Source of the DNA: Liriodendron chinense
Lineage: Eukaryota > Streptophyta > Magnoliopsida > Magnoliales > Magnoliaceae
NCBI GenBank assembly: GCA_003013855.2
Contig: ML058577.1
Location: 1,984,001-2,048,000, forward strand
Direction of reading: 5' to 3'
DNA: 64,000 nucleotides
The translations under genes were made by a program, and so were the position numbers. Under the pieces are notes generated by a model that was given only the letters and a program-made list of their open reading frames with translations, did no database searches and was not told where the DNA came from. Shown in pieces: positions 43,973 through 55,895 of this stretch; position 1 is the first letter of the stretch; the number at the start of each line of letters is the position of its first letter.

Positions 43973-45527
43973 GTACTATACGTATAACCTTCTGGCTGCA
44001 TCATGTAAATTTGCTCTTCCAATTTTTCATGCAGGAAAGTAGTTTTTTACATCCATCTATTCCAACTCGGGGTCGTATTGGACAACCAGAGTCAATACGA
44101 ACCTGATAGATACTTACTTCACAACCGGCGTAAAAATCTCACTAAAGTCTATAGCTTTACTTTGAGCATAACCCTGCGCCACCAATCTAGCCTTGTACCT
44201 ATCTTATTTCTTTCAAAAAATTCATTTACACCCAATTGCTTTGCCACTCACAAGAAACTCCATAAGTTTCTAGTTTCGTTCTTGTAAAAGAGTCCATCTC
44301 ATCTTGCATTGTTGCCTTCCACTTTTCAACATCTACATCCTGAAGTGCCTCATTAGAGTTAGAAGGACCCCCCCCCCCCCCCCCCCCCCCCAAATCCATA
44401 ATGAGAGTGAATGCAATGTTCGAGTTATCCCACTACCTTACTGGTAACCTGCGATCCCTAAGTGAGTTTCTTTACACAGGTAGCTGCTCCACCTAATCAT
44501 GTACCTCTGCCTGCATATTAGTCTCAGCCCGTGTCCTATCTCTGTCAAATTAGATGTCAACAACTTCTGATTTTTCAGGTTTCTTTGGCACATCCTTTCG
44601 GAACAAAGACCCTTCATCAAATCTGACATCACAGCTTAGGTGATTTTTCATGTGATAGGGTCATACAATCGGTAACCCTTCACACCATCACCATAGCCTA
44701 TAAAGATCCCTTTTCTGGCCTTGTGGTCAAGCTTATCTCTCTACTAACAATATATGAGAGTAAGTCTCACAACCAAACACCCACAGACATGAGTAGCCAA
44801 TTGTATGACCACTCCACACTTCTTTAGGGATTTTACATTCAATTGTATGTTATTGAAGGAGATCGATTTATCAGGTAACAGGCCATGTTAACAGCCTCCA
44901 TCTAAAGCTTTTTGCCCAACCTAGCATTTCTAATCATGGACTGGGCTCTCTCCAAAAGAGTCTGATTCATTCGCTCAATCACACCATTTTACTCTAGTGC
45001 GTAACACACTATTTTGTGCCTCACGATTCCTTATTCCTTACCATACTTGTTAAATTCTTCGGAAGTGAACTGTCCACCATTGTCAGTTCTCAGCACTTTC
45101 AATTTCTACCATGACTAATTCTCCACAATAGCCTTCCAATGCTTGAAAGTGGTGAAGACATCGAATTTATTTTTCTGAAAATAAACACAAACCTTCCTAC
45201 TATAGTCATCAATGAACGACACGAACCATGATAACCCCGCAACAGAAACCACAGGCGACAACCCCCATACATCAGAATGGACATATTCTAGCACCTTTTA
45301 CATACATGTTTTCACCCTTTAAATGACGACTTAGACTGTTTACCATACATATAGTGCTTGTATATACTAAGGTCTAAAGATTTAAAAGCAGGAATCAAAG
45401 AACAATCGAAAAGTACCTTCATGCCTCGCTCACTCATATGGCCTAAACGGGCATACCACATATGTGTAGACGTGAAATCCACTACAGTCACTGCAGCTCC
45501 ACCAAATGAAGTGCTCCCAATCAGCAT
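43973..45527 (-). pseudogene. copia integrase and N-terminal reverse transcriptase
   Basis: On the minus strand the zinc-binding entry MWYARLGHMSERGMKVLF (near 45450) has lost both Cys (YKHYMYGKQ). Core traces follow, including KVLRTDNGGQF (near 45085), which keeps the second catalytic Asp. The RT start shows RYKARLVAQGYAQ with DFSEIFTPVV, and the piece ends within QPEGYTYS at 43973. Numerous stops interrupt the frame. A poly-C tract of 24 bases (44368-44391) sits in the linker. The domain continues at 26259. Confidence 0.8.
44368..44391. repeat. poly-C tract, 24 bases
   Basis: An uninterrupted C run inside the copia integrase-RT linker. It is unrelated to the coding frame and may be a replication or sequencing expansion. 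Confidence 0.9.
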
Positions 45528-45688
45528 GTAAATATTGTCATGCCTCTATCCTTTCATAATTACAAGGGCCCCCTTTGAAACTTTGAAGAACCAATCAAAA
45601 CTGGTGAACTTGCACCCCATTGCCTGAGTGCACCAAGAGAAATTAGATTCTTCTTCAACCCGGGAACGTGCCTTACTTCTGTCAAGGT

Positions 45689-46689
45689 CTATTCAATCTT
45701 ATCGAGCATCTTGATGTGCACAAATCCAATCCCCACAACTTTGCAAGCGTAGTCATCGCCTAGAAATACCGAACCGCCCTCATACTCCCTGTAGAAAGTA
45801 AAGATGCTCCGATCCGAGCACATTTGGTACGAAGCCCCAAAGTCTATGATCCACCCATTGCTGAAAGATCCCGTCTTCGACATCGTCAAGACATCGCACA
45901 CATCATTACCACCCTCAAAAGATTCACAGTATTGTCTTTCCATGAAGCCTCTCCCATCTTCTCTTTTTTTTCTTTAAGATTCTTACAATCCTTCTTCATA
46001 TGCCCTACCTGGCCACATGCCCAACACTTCAACTTGGCTTTACCATTGCCCTTGGATTTGGATTTAAAATATGACGATCCTTCACCCCGCTCTGAATTTC
46101 TTTCTCTCATATTCGGTGCATCGGAGGAGAACCCAACGTCATTGCTCTTCTGTCTCATCACCTTCAAATGGAGGGTTGAGACGACGGTCTCAACGTTTAT
46201 AGTTTTTTTACTTGAGTACAACGAGTCTCTGAGTGACTCATATGAACTAGGAAGTGATTTCAGCATGATGCAGGCTTAATATTCATCCTTAATATGTTCT
46301 TCAATATCGAACAACTTGCAAATCAATTGATTGAATGTGTTGATGTGGTCATCCATATATGCCCCCTCCGTCATCTTCAAGGTGAAAATTTGCATCATCA
46401 ACTACATCTGGTTCTTTAGAGATTTCTTCGCGAACACGTTCTCTAGCTTGGTCCATGTATCAACCGCGGTCTTCTCCCTCATGACATGATAGAGGGCATC
46501 GTCCATCAGGCACAATTGTATAGAGGTTCTAGCCTTCTTATCCATCTGGGTCCACTCATCTTCTTTCATAGATTATGGTTGCTTCCCAAGGGTGTGCTCG
46601 ACCCCTTGCTGAATTAAGATGGCTTCCATCTTCACCTTCCATAATTCGAAGTTGTTTTTGCCGATGAACTTCTCTACGTCAAACTTCAT
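45689..46689 (-). pseudogene. gag: copia gag and protease, decayed
   Basis: The minus strand starts MKFDVEKF at 46689. Copia gag motifs include LWKVKMEAILIQQG, WTQMDKKARTSIQLCL and LKSLPSSYESLRDSL, and the CCHC knuckle CWACGQVGHMKKDC lies near 46010. At least three in-frame stops occur, one of them at a CAA-to-TAA position. The protease follows, but DSGAS reads DFGAS (WIIDFGASYQMC), keeping Asp and losing Ser. The gag is related to that at 54491-55100. Confidence 0.85.
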
Positions 46690-46742
46690 GCTCAATGCCA
46701 CGTGATCATCTCATATTTAAATTTTACAACCACCCAACGATA

Positions 46743-46754
46743 GCTCTCATACCA
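46743..46754 (-). promoter_or_regulatory. copia primer binding site, tRNA-Met type with one change
   Basis: The minus strand reads TGGTATGAGAGC, against the canonical TGGTATCAGAGC. It is separated from the recognised LTR end (46772) by about 17 bases rather than the usual few, so the LTR edge may actually be near 46757. Confidence 0.75.
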
Positions 46755-46771
46755 ATTATTGGGAAAACCCT

Positions 46772-47370
46772 TACGGAAGCACCGAGAAGAATCAAACAAT
46801 CACTACACGACACACACACAAACCACACAAGGAGGCAATCCGATTTTTACGTGGAAAACCCTTGTAGGAAAAAACCATGACACAAAGTGATAGCGATCAC
46901 TATGAAACAGAAGATTACAAAGATGATCTACCCACAAGCAAAGCCCCCAAGAGATGAACAAGCTCTCTCTTCCTCAAAACTCTCTCCCTGAACCCTAACT
47001 TTCAATTAGGACGCCTTGGTCAAATCCATCTAAATCTGGATTAACACCATTTATATAGCTAACCATCCGGAAATAGAAATAATTTACGCAGATTTGCGTA
47101 ACCATGCAAAACATCACCACATTGTCAACCGGTCATAGCTCAACCGACAACCAATCACGAGTGGACGGAGAGTCTAGAGAAAAAATGCCCAAAATTCAAC
47201 CTGTCACACCTCAAATTCGACTTGTCGCCGGCCACTATGCGATCGATCGTAGATGTTCGAAAACTGTCCAGTGACCAAACGTGCTTCCTAGGCTAAATTC
47301 GACCAATCGCGCACAACGTGCTACCGGTCACTAAACCCTGTTTCAGCATAGTTTGAAGGCTCCACCAACA
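46772..47370 (-). repeat. 5' LTR of the split copia
   Basis: The minus strand starts TGTTGGTGGAGCC. It is collinear with 24403-25020 and much diverged from it, so this is an old insertion. It has CGACC/GGTCG-type dyads at about 47130-47340. The duplication CAGGT follows at 47371. Confidence 0.85.
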
Positions 47371-48332
47371 CAGGTAACTTATGGGTGAAAGAAAGTTACA
47401 AGTAAATTTGTTTAGGTGTAAGTTGTAACTTACTTACAAGTAACTTATTTTGTGTTTGCATAACATGTAAGTTCGTTACAGGTAATAAGTTATATATTCA
47501 CACCAGAGCTTGGAGTAAGTACTCATAACTTAATTTGTGTTTAGATAACCTATAAGTTTGTTATAGGTAATAATTTATATATTCACACCAGAGCTTGGAG
47601 TGAGGAATCATTTAAAAATCAAACTGACAAATTAAGAAGCTTAGATAAAAGTACGTCATTTTATTGAGCCCATACAGATGAATAGTTGGGCCAATTCTTA
47701 AGCTAAACTAATCAATGGGTGGGTCATAAAAGTGGGCTCACATTTTCAAAATTTTTGTAATGTTGAAAAAACTTTAAAAAAAGTATATCCAAACAATTTT
47801 TTTCATTTTCTTTCTAAGATATGTTTACAATGTTGTAAGGAAAAGAAAAACAAAAACAAATAACATCATACTAGGGTCATCTATTTAGTAACCATATTCT
47901 CCAACCATACATGCCTTTGATTAGTAGACACACTATGAAAGAACCCATGGATAAGATTCGTTCAACCCAAAAGGAACCTGAAAGCCTTATACATCATGCC
48001 GTCATCGATAGTTGTCATGTTCTGCAAATGAACAAAAGTGGTTATGAGTAAAATGGGGCCACAAAAGTTTATCAGCAAAGCTTCAATCAAGTGAAAGCTG
48101 AGCGTCTAGGATTTGCAATAACAATCTACTCATTTAATAATCATGCAATCATAAATTTTAAGCATTATATCACCACTCTTTCATGTGGTGTGGTCCACCT
48201 ACCTGAGAGTTGTATGTTCCTCATTTTTGGATTCGAAATGGATGGATGGCATGGATAGAACACATAAATCATGGCGGGGCCCATAGAGCACCAATCACTT
48301 TTAGGCTATTGTTATGGTTTAGTTACCGACAT
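47371..48332. other. AT-rich repeat DNA with an 85-bp duplication
   Basis: CACCAGAGCTTGGAGT occurs at 47501 and 47586 within a duplicated 85-bp unit full of GTAAGTT/AACTTAC phrases, probably a MITE-like element into which the copia inserted. A lone right foldback arm lies at about 48165-48292. No gene is seen. Confidence 0.5.
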
Positions 48333-48769
48333 GCTATGTGTGCCCCACCATGATGTTTGTGTTTCATCCACACCGTCCATTCATTATTCCAAATCATTTT
48401 AAGGCATGAGCCAAAAAATGAGGTAAATTCAAATCTCAAGTGGACCACATCACTAGAAACAGTGTTGATTGAACACCCACCATTAAAAAGTTCTTATAGT
48501 CCTCCAAGGTTTTGTATCAAACTGATATTTGTTTTATCCCTTTATCCAAGTCTTTATGACCTAATCAATAAGTTGGATGTCAAAAAAACATTACAGTGGT
48601 TCGTAGGAGCTTTTAATGGTGGACTTTCAATCAATATTGTTTTCCTGTGGTGTGGTCCACCTGAGATTTAGATCTGCCTCATTTTTTTACATCAAGCCCT
48701 AAAATGATATGAACAAATGGATGGATGGCGTGGATAAAACGTATGCAAGATGGTGGGCCCCAAGAGCAC
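48333..48769. repeat. foldback repeat copy 4
   Basis: Arms GTGTGCCCCACCATGATG and the inverse in GATGGTGGGCCCC bound it. Inner arms around AGTGGACCACATCACTAG and CTGTGGTGTGGTCCACC'T pair as inverted repeats. The loop has TCATTAAAAAG-like and CCAAGTCTTTATGACCTAAT phrases. Confidence 0.88.
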
Positions 48770-48849
48770 CGTCGTCCCAAGGGCCACACATTACTAGCCA
48801 AACCGTGCCCGTCAACCCAGATGCAAAAAGACCTGAAGAGGGGAAAAAC

Positions 48850-49700
48850 ATATAAAAAGAAGAAGAGGGTTTTTAGGGCATAAACTCGCTCTAGCTGGAG
48901 AGGAAGAGAGAGTGCTGAGAGAGGGAGATGTGGATAAAGAGAGTGAGAAGCTGTAATATAGCAATCAGGATCACCAAGGATAGTGCGAGTGAGTGAGAAT
49001 AGCCCAGCCCTGGTTTAGCCCAAACCTAACCAAGGTTCAAGCTTTTGAAACCATCCAAGTTTCAACCTAAGCTATTCGGGCTAGCCTACACGACACTATA
49101 GTCCATCCAACTGTCAAATATCATCTTTTAGATCATATCTTAGCTTAGTGCAACACTCTTTATTTTTCCAACCCCCATCCACTAATATAGCATCACATCA
49201 CCTCTAGCACATGCTCAGTCTTAACGTATGCTATGCAGCTTGCTGATTTTATCGGATCCTACCCATCAAAAACTCTGATTGATCAGATCCACCATTGCAC
49301 ATCATTCATATTACATCCATCCATTGAGAATGCACAAGAATTGATCCTGACCTTCAGAAATTAGCAAGATTCAGGAAGTAGCTAGCTAGAGACTTTACAT
49401 TTGTATTGGCAAAGTGGATGACTAACACCTTCCCACCCTGTAATCATAGTCCCTTATGTCGAATCTCTGACTATGAATCAAGGAGTCATTTTAGAGGCAG
49501 GTGTCTTCGGGTCCTCTTTTCTAATGTTTCTATAGGGTATAGCCGACTGTGGAGACAAAGTAATTGGATAGTGGTGACTCCAATCAATCAATTATCTACC
49601 AATCAAACCCAAAAGGCCCTCGAGAGAGCGAGGCAAACCATGTGGAAGCTAACGATTCGCAGCTCGTCCCGTGTGAATCTAGCGTTCACATATCACACAT
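48850..49700 (+). mobile_element. Tat/Ogre-like LTR 3' fragment, second copy
   Basis: A TATA-like CATATAAAAAG near 48850 leads a tract homologous to 17640-18590: AGCCCAGCCCTGGTTTAGCC, then CTTCCCACCCTGTAA, GAGTCATTTTAGAGG and GGCCCTCGAGAGAGCGAGGC. The candidate primer site TGGTGACTCC is at 49572. No coding part follows. Confidence 0.6.
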
Positions 49701-50059
49701 GAGATATCCACTTAACCTTTTAAGAATTGCTCAATCCTACTGTTTTGGTTATGGAATTTAGGGTATTGAAATCCATGCAACAAAACTCTCCCTTAACCAA
49801 TGGCCGATATGTCCAAACTCACCTTCCCCTATGACAATCATAAAAATCCCTCCCTGTAACCCACAAAATCATACACATTAAGTTTTTGTTCACATTATGT
49901 TATCAATTATTTAAACAAAACACGTGTACATCGATATACTTTATCACAGTAATCATTATTGGCTTTTTAAGGCACACAATACCAGTATTTGTAGCATTAA
50001 TATTGTTACATGTATCGATGACTAGAGATAGAGAAATATGTATCAGTATCACTAATATT
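49701..50059. other. AT-rich DNA without recognised features
   Basis: No repeat boundary, domain or RNA gene is visible. Phrases such as TACATGTATCGATGAC resemble sequences near 56850 and 63450, suggesting an unnamed dispersed repeat. Confidence 0.3.
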
Positions 50060-50435
50060 ATTGTTATTGACTGAGGGAAACATTAGGGAAACATGAGAAA
50101 ATTGTAGAATTTCTCAATGAAACTTCAAAACATGTTAAAAAACACATATTCGCTTATTTAGAAATCAAATAATTGCAAAAAGAGATGCATACATAATAAG
50201 TTTCTCTTTAATGGGGGTCTAAAAGCATATAATGCTAACTTAAGAAAACATTGGAAAAACATGGAGAAATTTGTGGAATTTTTCTATAATACTTCATGAG
50301 ATGTTAAAATACAAATATTTGCATATTTAAGAATCAAATAATAGTAAAAAATATATATATTTGCATACTTAGGAACAAAATAATAAGTTTCCCTTTAATG
50401 GGGCCTAAAAGCATGTATTGTTGACTCAGGGAAAC
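50060..50435 (+). repeat. ~186-bp tandem duplication
   Basis: The tract AATAAGTTTCTCTTTAATGG near 50197 recurs as AATAAGTTTCCCTTTAATGG near 50383. The preceding GAAACATG...AGAATTTCT tract is also duplicated. A related single copy lies near 56930-57000. Confidence 0.8.
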
Positions 50436-50514
50436 ATGGGGAAAATGGTGGATACAACCATCCATCAATGCATGCACCTACATACATACAAACACACATG
50501 CATGATCCATCCAT

Positions 50515-50515
<1 letters not shown>

Positions 50516-50550
<35 letters not shown>
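50516..50550. repeat. (AC)n microsatellite
   Basis: About 17 AC units, bordered by CCAT-rich simple sequence on both sides. Confidence 0.97.
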
Positions 50551-50553
<3 letters not shown>

Positions 50554-50763
50554 ACAATCCATTCATCCATCCAACCATCTATCCATCCATGATCCATCAT
50601 CTATGCTTGCATATACACACATATGATTATACATTTCATCACACAACCATGCACCAATAAATGAAATCTTTTTAATAAAAGGATTTTTGGCGATATTGAT
50701 ACATTGACGATATTATCAAAATATCGATGATATATTGGCGATACAAGCAACACTTGAAATTAA

Positions 50764-52611
50764 GGCTCGTTTGGCATCTTTACTCTAATTCAATAAGAGC
50801 TAGCTACTCCGATAAGTTCTTTTTGCTCTAGCTCTTGTTTTAAATAAGCTCGTTTGGTAAAATCACATTTTCAAGTCCAAAAAAAATTCTTATTTGAAAT
50901 AAACACATTTGGTAAAACATTCAAATAAGAGCTTTTTTTAGGGGAAGTTGATGTCATTTTTAAATATTACAACAACTCTATTATAAGAGCAATCCAAATG
51001 GTTGTTTTGGTGGATCACACCATAGATGAACCATGCATGCCCCTAATGACAAAAGAATGGATTACTACAATCTTCATATTTTAAGACATTTGGTCCATCC
51101 ATTATCCAGTGAATTATATGTGGATCAACCATCATATGGAGCCCCCACCTTTGATGTGGATCGTCCATTTTGTGAGTCAAACCTTCAAAGTCCATCATAC
51201 AAGGCTAGTCTTAGATGTAGACTATTCATCATTAGGAGCCCACCTTGATTTAAGTCATCCATCATGTGGGGCCCACCATTAATGCTAATTGTCCTTTATG
51301 TGGGGCTCCTCAATATTCATTACCCATCGCCCATCACGTGGAGTCCACATTTGATGTGGCGATAGTGTGGGCCCTACCTTCGAAGTGGATTATCCATCAT
51401 GTGGGGCCCACTTTTAATATCCACCATTCATTGTGTGAGCGCATCTTCTATGTGGATCATCCATAATGTGGCCCACTTTGGATATGGGTCATCCATCATG
51501 GGAGACCTTTGATGTGGACCATCCATTAGGTGGGGCCCACTTGATGTGGACCATCCATTATGAGGGGCCACACTTTGATGTGGGTCATCCATCATGTGAA
51601 GCCCACTCCATCCATTATGTGGGCCCACCTTGATGTGCACCATTCATTGTGTGGGGCCCCACCTTCAATATGGGTAGTTCATCATGTGAGCCCACCTTTG
51701 ATGTCAACCGACCATCATGTGGGCCCAACTTCAATGGCCATCATCCATCATGTGGGTTGCACCTTTGATGTGGGTTGCCCATCACTTGACGTGCATGTTT
51801 TGTCATGCTGGGCCACACTTTGATGCGAGCCATCTATCATGTGGGACCCAACTTTGATGTGAATCGTTCATTACGTAGGCCCACCTTGATGTAGGGCCCA
51901 CATTCAATATGAGTCATTCATCATGTGGGACCCACCTTTGATGTCCACCATCCATCATGCAAGTCCCACCTTTGCTGTGGATCGTCCATCATGTGGGTCC
52001 ACCTTTAATGTCAACCTTCCATCATGTGGTCCCACATTCAATGTTCACCATCTATCATGTGGGTCCCACCTTTAATGTGGACCATCCATCAGGTAGGGCC
52101 AGCTTGATGTGGATCGTCCATCATGTGGGGCCACACTATGATGTAGGTCATCCACCATGTGGGGCCACACTATGATGTAGGTCATCCACCATGTGGGGCC
52201 ACACTATGATGTAGGTCATCCACCATGTGGGGCTCATCTTTAATGTGACTATGCATTATGTGGGCCCACCTTTGATGTGAACCATTCATGTGAGGCCCAC
52301 CTTCAATATGGGTCATTCATCATGTGGGCCTACCTCAAAGAGACTGTAAAGAGAAGAGAAGAGGACAAGATGGGAATTACTTAAAAAAATTATAAACAAA
52401 CTTGTCCAAAAATTAGTCTAAAATGTCTACTCGCTTAAGCCAAATAAGTTTCATATAAAAAAGTAACCCCTCTCCAACTAATAAAATCAGAGCTTATTTG
52501 CTACTTTCTAAATAAATAAGCACTTTGATTAGACTTTTACCAAATAGTCTAAAAGCTTCTTCTTTTTTAAATAAGCCAATAAGTTCTTATTTGTAGAGAT
52601 GTCAAACGCCC
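50764..52611. mobile_element. TIR element carrying a 34-bp minisatellite
   Basis: The left end GGCTCGTTTGGCATCT and the right end (reverse complement GGGCGTTTGACATCT) resemble hAT-like MITE termini. Next to both are AT-rich arms with CTTATT/AATAAG and TTTGGTAAAA phrases. The middle 1.3 kb is a minisatellite. No clear 8-bp target duplication was found. Confidence 0.55.
51010..52330 (+). repeat. minisatellite, ~34-bp unit with GGGGCCCAC core
   Basis: Roughly 35 degenerate units of CCATCATGTGGGGCCCAC followed by CTTTGATGTGGAT occupy 1.3 kb. Perfect 34-bp triplication occurs at 52155-52256 (CCATGTGGGG at 52155, 52189 and 52223). The unit's GTGGGGCCCAC is shared with the outer arm of the foldback family. 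Confidence 0.9.
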
Positions 52612-53544
52612 CCTTTATACAGTTGAAAATATTGGTGATACATTGGCGATACAAGTAACACTTGGAATTACACAGTTGACAATATTGGCAATATCGATAC
52701 ATAGGTGATACTTAGCTACATATCACCAATACCTAGAATTTCTAACACCGGGCTAGAGATAAGGATAATATCGAGGATACTCCGAACAATGCACAATACC
52801 AATATTGGGATTCTTGAAAATTGAGCTTTTGAGGTTTCGAAGGAACTGGCCAAGTAGGGGGAGAAGCCTTTTCTATTGAGCTTTGGGGAGGAAATTGACT
52901 CCCAAACCAATGTGGGACTTGAACTACACCTTAAACAAGTGGAAAGCAGAGAAGTAGCTTTAGGGGCATGTGCTTTCAAGCAAGTCAGAACAAGGTCATG
53001 GGGCCAATACCAATGGCATCCTTGGCCAAGGGAACCACTAGGTGTGGAAACCATGTCATAGGTGCCATTGACAGTGGCATCCTTGCCATATTTGGCTCTC
53101 CAGTCACCTTCATTTTAAAATTATGAGATCTCCCACTTTGGGTTTCAAATCGACCTGAAATTTAAATTATAGATTTTTATGGTAATGATATATATAACCC
53201 ATGGTCAATTTCTATGCTTGAGTAATGGATTCCCCAAAAATAGCACAGCAGCTCTTAAACTTGAATATGATATATGTCCCAATCAAGAAGTCAAATTGGC
53301 TAAAAAAAGGTAGATTCGGCTATATAATTTAAGATGCACTATTGGTTTCTAAATTAGATTTATGAAAAGAAGAAGGAAAAAAAAACAACCACTAAGCCCA
53401 TTACTTTTTTTAAAATAATAACAGATGACACTAATAATGGCATCTTTGCCATGGGTGCTAGTAGCAATGGCATCTTTGCCTCAATTTTTCTTTTTCAACC
53501 TTTTATTTAACACAATCAAAGATGGCACTAATAATGGCATCTTT
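52612..53544. other. AT-rich DNA with GGCATCTTTGCC repeats, no gene recognised
   Basis: GATACATTGGCGATACAAG occurs here (about 52639) and left of the TIR element (about 50730). AATGGCATCTTTGCC phrases recur at about 53435-53540 and again after the composite insertion at 56479. CAATGTGGGACTTGAACTAC near 52910 matches nothing I recognise. Confidence 0.4.
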
Positions 53545-53843
53545 TGTTAGTTTATCCCACATCGGTTAGGAGGGGGGTAGGGTTTGTCTTCATATATCCT
53601 GAGATTACTCTACCTAATATGTTAGCCCTTTGGGGGTGACACAACAGTGGTATCAGAGCCTAGGTATTCGCCCAGTCCATGTCCTTGGCCCACTCGTGCA
53701 TGCGTGTTGCACACCCCAAGTTCCGCTGTGGGGAGAGGGATTGTTGGTTTGTCCCACATCAGTTGGGAGGAGGGCAGGGTTTGTCTTCATATATCCTGGG
53801 GTTACTCCACCTAATAGGTTAGCCTTTTGGGCATGACACAATA
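53545..53843 (+). mobile_element. TRIM (miniature LTR element)
   Basis: Two 102-bp terminal repeats (53545-53646 and 53742-53843) begin TGTTRGTTTRTCCCACATCR and end GACACAACA / GACACAATA. The first is followed by primer site TGGTATCAGAGC (53648-53659) and the second is preceded by the purine tract GTGGGGAGAGGGA. The interior is about 95 bp and non-coding. These are the defining features of a TRIM. Its left duplication TCTTT is matched only at the far end of the adjoining copia. Confidence 0.9.
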
Positions 53844-53856
53844 AGTGGTGGAGATT

Positions 53857-54422
53857 GTTGGAATCGGATGCCTTAAATCTTCTTCAACAGGGCCACCAAC
53901 CAGTCATGGATGGCGACCGATCGATTGGATTTGGGAGATTCCAGGACAGCGAGCTCTCTAGATAGTCGTTGAGCATTGACGACCGGTCAGCAAGGGTCCC
54001 CAACCTGTCGGCAGGTTTCCTAATTCAAGTTGGTCTCTTGCGCGGTTTTACCCAAGGTATTTCTAATTTTGGTTTCCTTGTTATATAAGGGGTGTAATAC
54101 GGAAATTAGAGTATCATATATTGGAAAAGGGGATTAAGAGAGGTTCTAGGTGAGAGAGAGTTTGAGAAGGGTTTCTTCTTGGGAAAGCTTAGGATTTCTC
54201 TTGTAGGGCTTGTGATTCAGGTTTTGGGCTTCCATCTCTTGTAACTTCTGATATCATAGTGAGATTGTTCACTTTGTGCCATGGTTTTTTATCCGTTGAG
54301 GGTTTTTTCCACGTCAAATTTGGATTGCCTTCTTGTGTGTGTCATTTTTACTTGATCATGTGTCATTATGTAATTGTCGTTCGTCTGATTCGCGCTTCTG
54401 CTGCCAGGGTCCATTCCCAACA
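53857..54422 (+). repeat. 5' LTR of the gag-only copia
   Basis: TGTTGGAATCGG...CATTCCCAACA, 566 bp. GACCGGTC and GACCGATCG-type dyads lie at 53893-54010, and a TATA-like TTATATAAGGGG at about 54081. Confidence 0.9.
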
Positions 54423-54490
54423 AGTGGTATCAGAGCTAACATTGGGAGGTAGAGAGAATCTGAGATGAGGTATCAATTACAACTTCTAGC

Positions 54491-55690
54491 ATGAGATTTG
54501 ATATAGAGAAGTATTCAGGGAAAAATAATTTTAAACTTTGAAAGGTGAAGATAAAAGGCCTTCTAATTCAGCAAGGGCTTCAAGAAGCACTTAAAAAGCA
54601 ACTGGAGGTTATGAAAGAAGAAGAGTGGAAGATGATCGATAAAAAAGTCAATGTCTCAATCCAGTTGTGCCTAACGGATGAGGTCTTGTATAATGTCATG
54701 AGAGAGAAAACTGCGTTTGAAACATGGGTAAAGTTGAAGAATTTCTACTCAAAGAAATCTCTAAAAAATTGCATATATCTGAAGCTTTAGTTGTATAATC
54801 TGAGGATGACAGAGGAGACCGATGTTGAGAGCCACATCAGCAATTTCAATAGACTCATTTGCAAGTTGATGGATGTAAATAAACCGATGAAGGACAATGA
54901 TCAAGCATTCATTCTATTAAATTCTCTTCCAGAATCATATGAGTCATTCAAGTACTCGTTGTGCATAGGTAGGGATACCATTAGCGTTGAGACCGTTATC
55001 TCAGCCCTTCAGTCGAAGGCGATGAGAAAGAAAAGCGGTGGCGTGGGTTCCTCTACGAACGAGGCACTCGTTATGAGGGGGAAAAATTCTAAGTAGGATA
55101 GGGGATCTTCGTCATTAAGATTTAAATCCAAGGGCAAGGGGAAGAGTAAAGTGAAGTGTTGGGGGTGTGGTGAAGAAGGGCACATGAAGAGAGATTGTCC
55201 AAATCCCAATAAAAGGCAGGAAAAATCTGAAGATTCTTCTAAGGAAGGGGCTAATACCACGAAATTCATGGAGGATGAGTGTGATGTTTACGCTATATTA
55301 ACTATATCCGGCAAGGGGTCTCTTAGTAGAGAGTGGCTCTTGAATTCAGGTGCATCATGCTATGTATGTCCTGACCGGAGTTCTTTCATGTCATACAGGG
55401 AGTATGATGGTGGATTAGTATTTTTGGGTAATGGCTATGTTTGTAAGGTGGTGAGTATTGGTTCAGTGCGCATTAAGATGTTCGATGAGATCAAACATAT
55501 CCTTGAAGGTGTGAAGCATATCCTTGAGATGAAGAAGAATGCGATCTCTCTTGGTGCACTCGAGGTGAAAGGGTGCATGTTCATTAACTGCGATCGATAT
55601 TGTGAAGTGATAAAGGGGGGCACTTGTGTGGATGAAGGCATGGAGGTGTGTCCATCTTTACAAGGTAATCGGGAGCATTATTTATGGTAG
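54491..55690 (+). pseudogene. gag: copia gag with zinc knuckle, plus protease remnant
   Basis: ATG at 54491 opens MRFDIEKYSGKNNF; TGA (54539-54541) replaces the Trp of FELWKVK in the relative. TAG stops follow near 54788 (where Gln fits) and 55094. Gag motifs: AFILLNSLPESYESFKYSL and ISVETVISALQSKAM. The CCHC knuckle CWGCGEEGHMKRDC lies near 55159. The protease motif reads LLNSGASCYVC, so the catalytic Asp is Asn. The frame then runs through EIKHILEGVKHILEM, a short internal duplication, and ends at 55690 with no integrase zinc region. Confidence 0.88.
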
Positions 55691-55895
55691 ACTGGCGGGA
55701 TTGGCAGCGGGATCCACAGTTGCTCATATGTGGCAAGAGCTAAAGGGCCATATGAGAAGAGCGATAAAGCGTGTGAAGGTGCAAGGACAAAGTCGATGGG
55801 GCACAAGAAGCGATGTACCTATGTTAATGACGGAGTAAAGATGGAGGATTATGTGTGGTAAGGTGTTGTATGAAGATTGGAGTCGTGGTGGAGAT

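Larger units (their letters stand above)
24403..47370 (-). mobile_element. Ty1/copia element split by nested insertions, TSD CAGGT
   Basis: Matching LTRs lie at 24403-25020 (3') and 46772-47370 (5'), and the flanks carry the same 5-bp duplication CAGGT at 24398-24402 and 47371-47375. Reading leftward: primer site (46754-46743), gag, protease, integrase and the N-terminal reverse transcriptase to 43973. Then come about 17.7 kb of foreign DNA, then the rest of reverse transcriptase and RNase H (26259-25121) and the 3' LTR. Without insertions the element would be about 5.3 kb, a normal copia size. Many stops make it a pseudo-element. Confidence 0.88.

Noticed and set aside
50764..52611. Assignment to hAT by target duplication
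   Set aside because: The inverted ends are suggestive, but no adjacent 8-bp duplication could be found on the two sides.
53648..53660. TGGTATCAGAGCC as part of a tRNA gene
   Set aside because: It is the primer binding site of a TRIM; no cloverleaf surrounds it.
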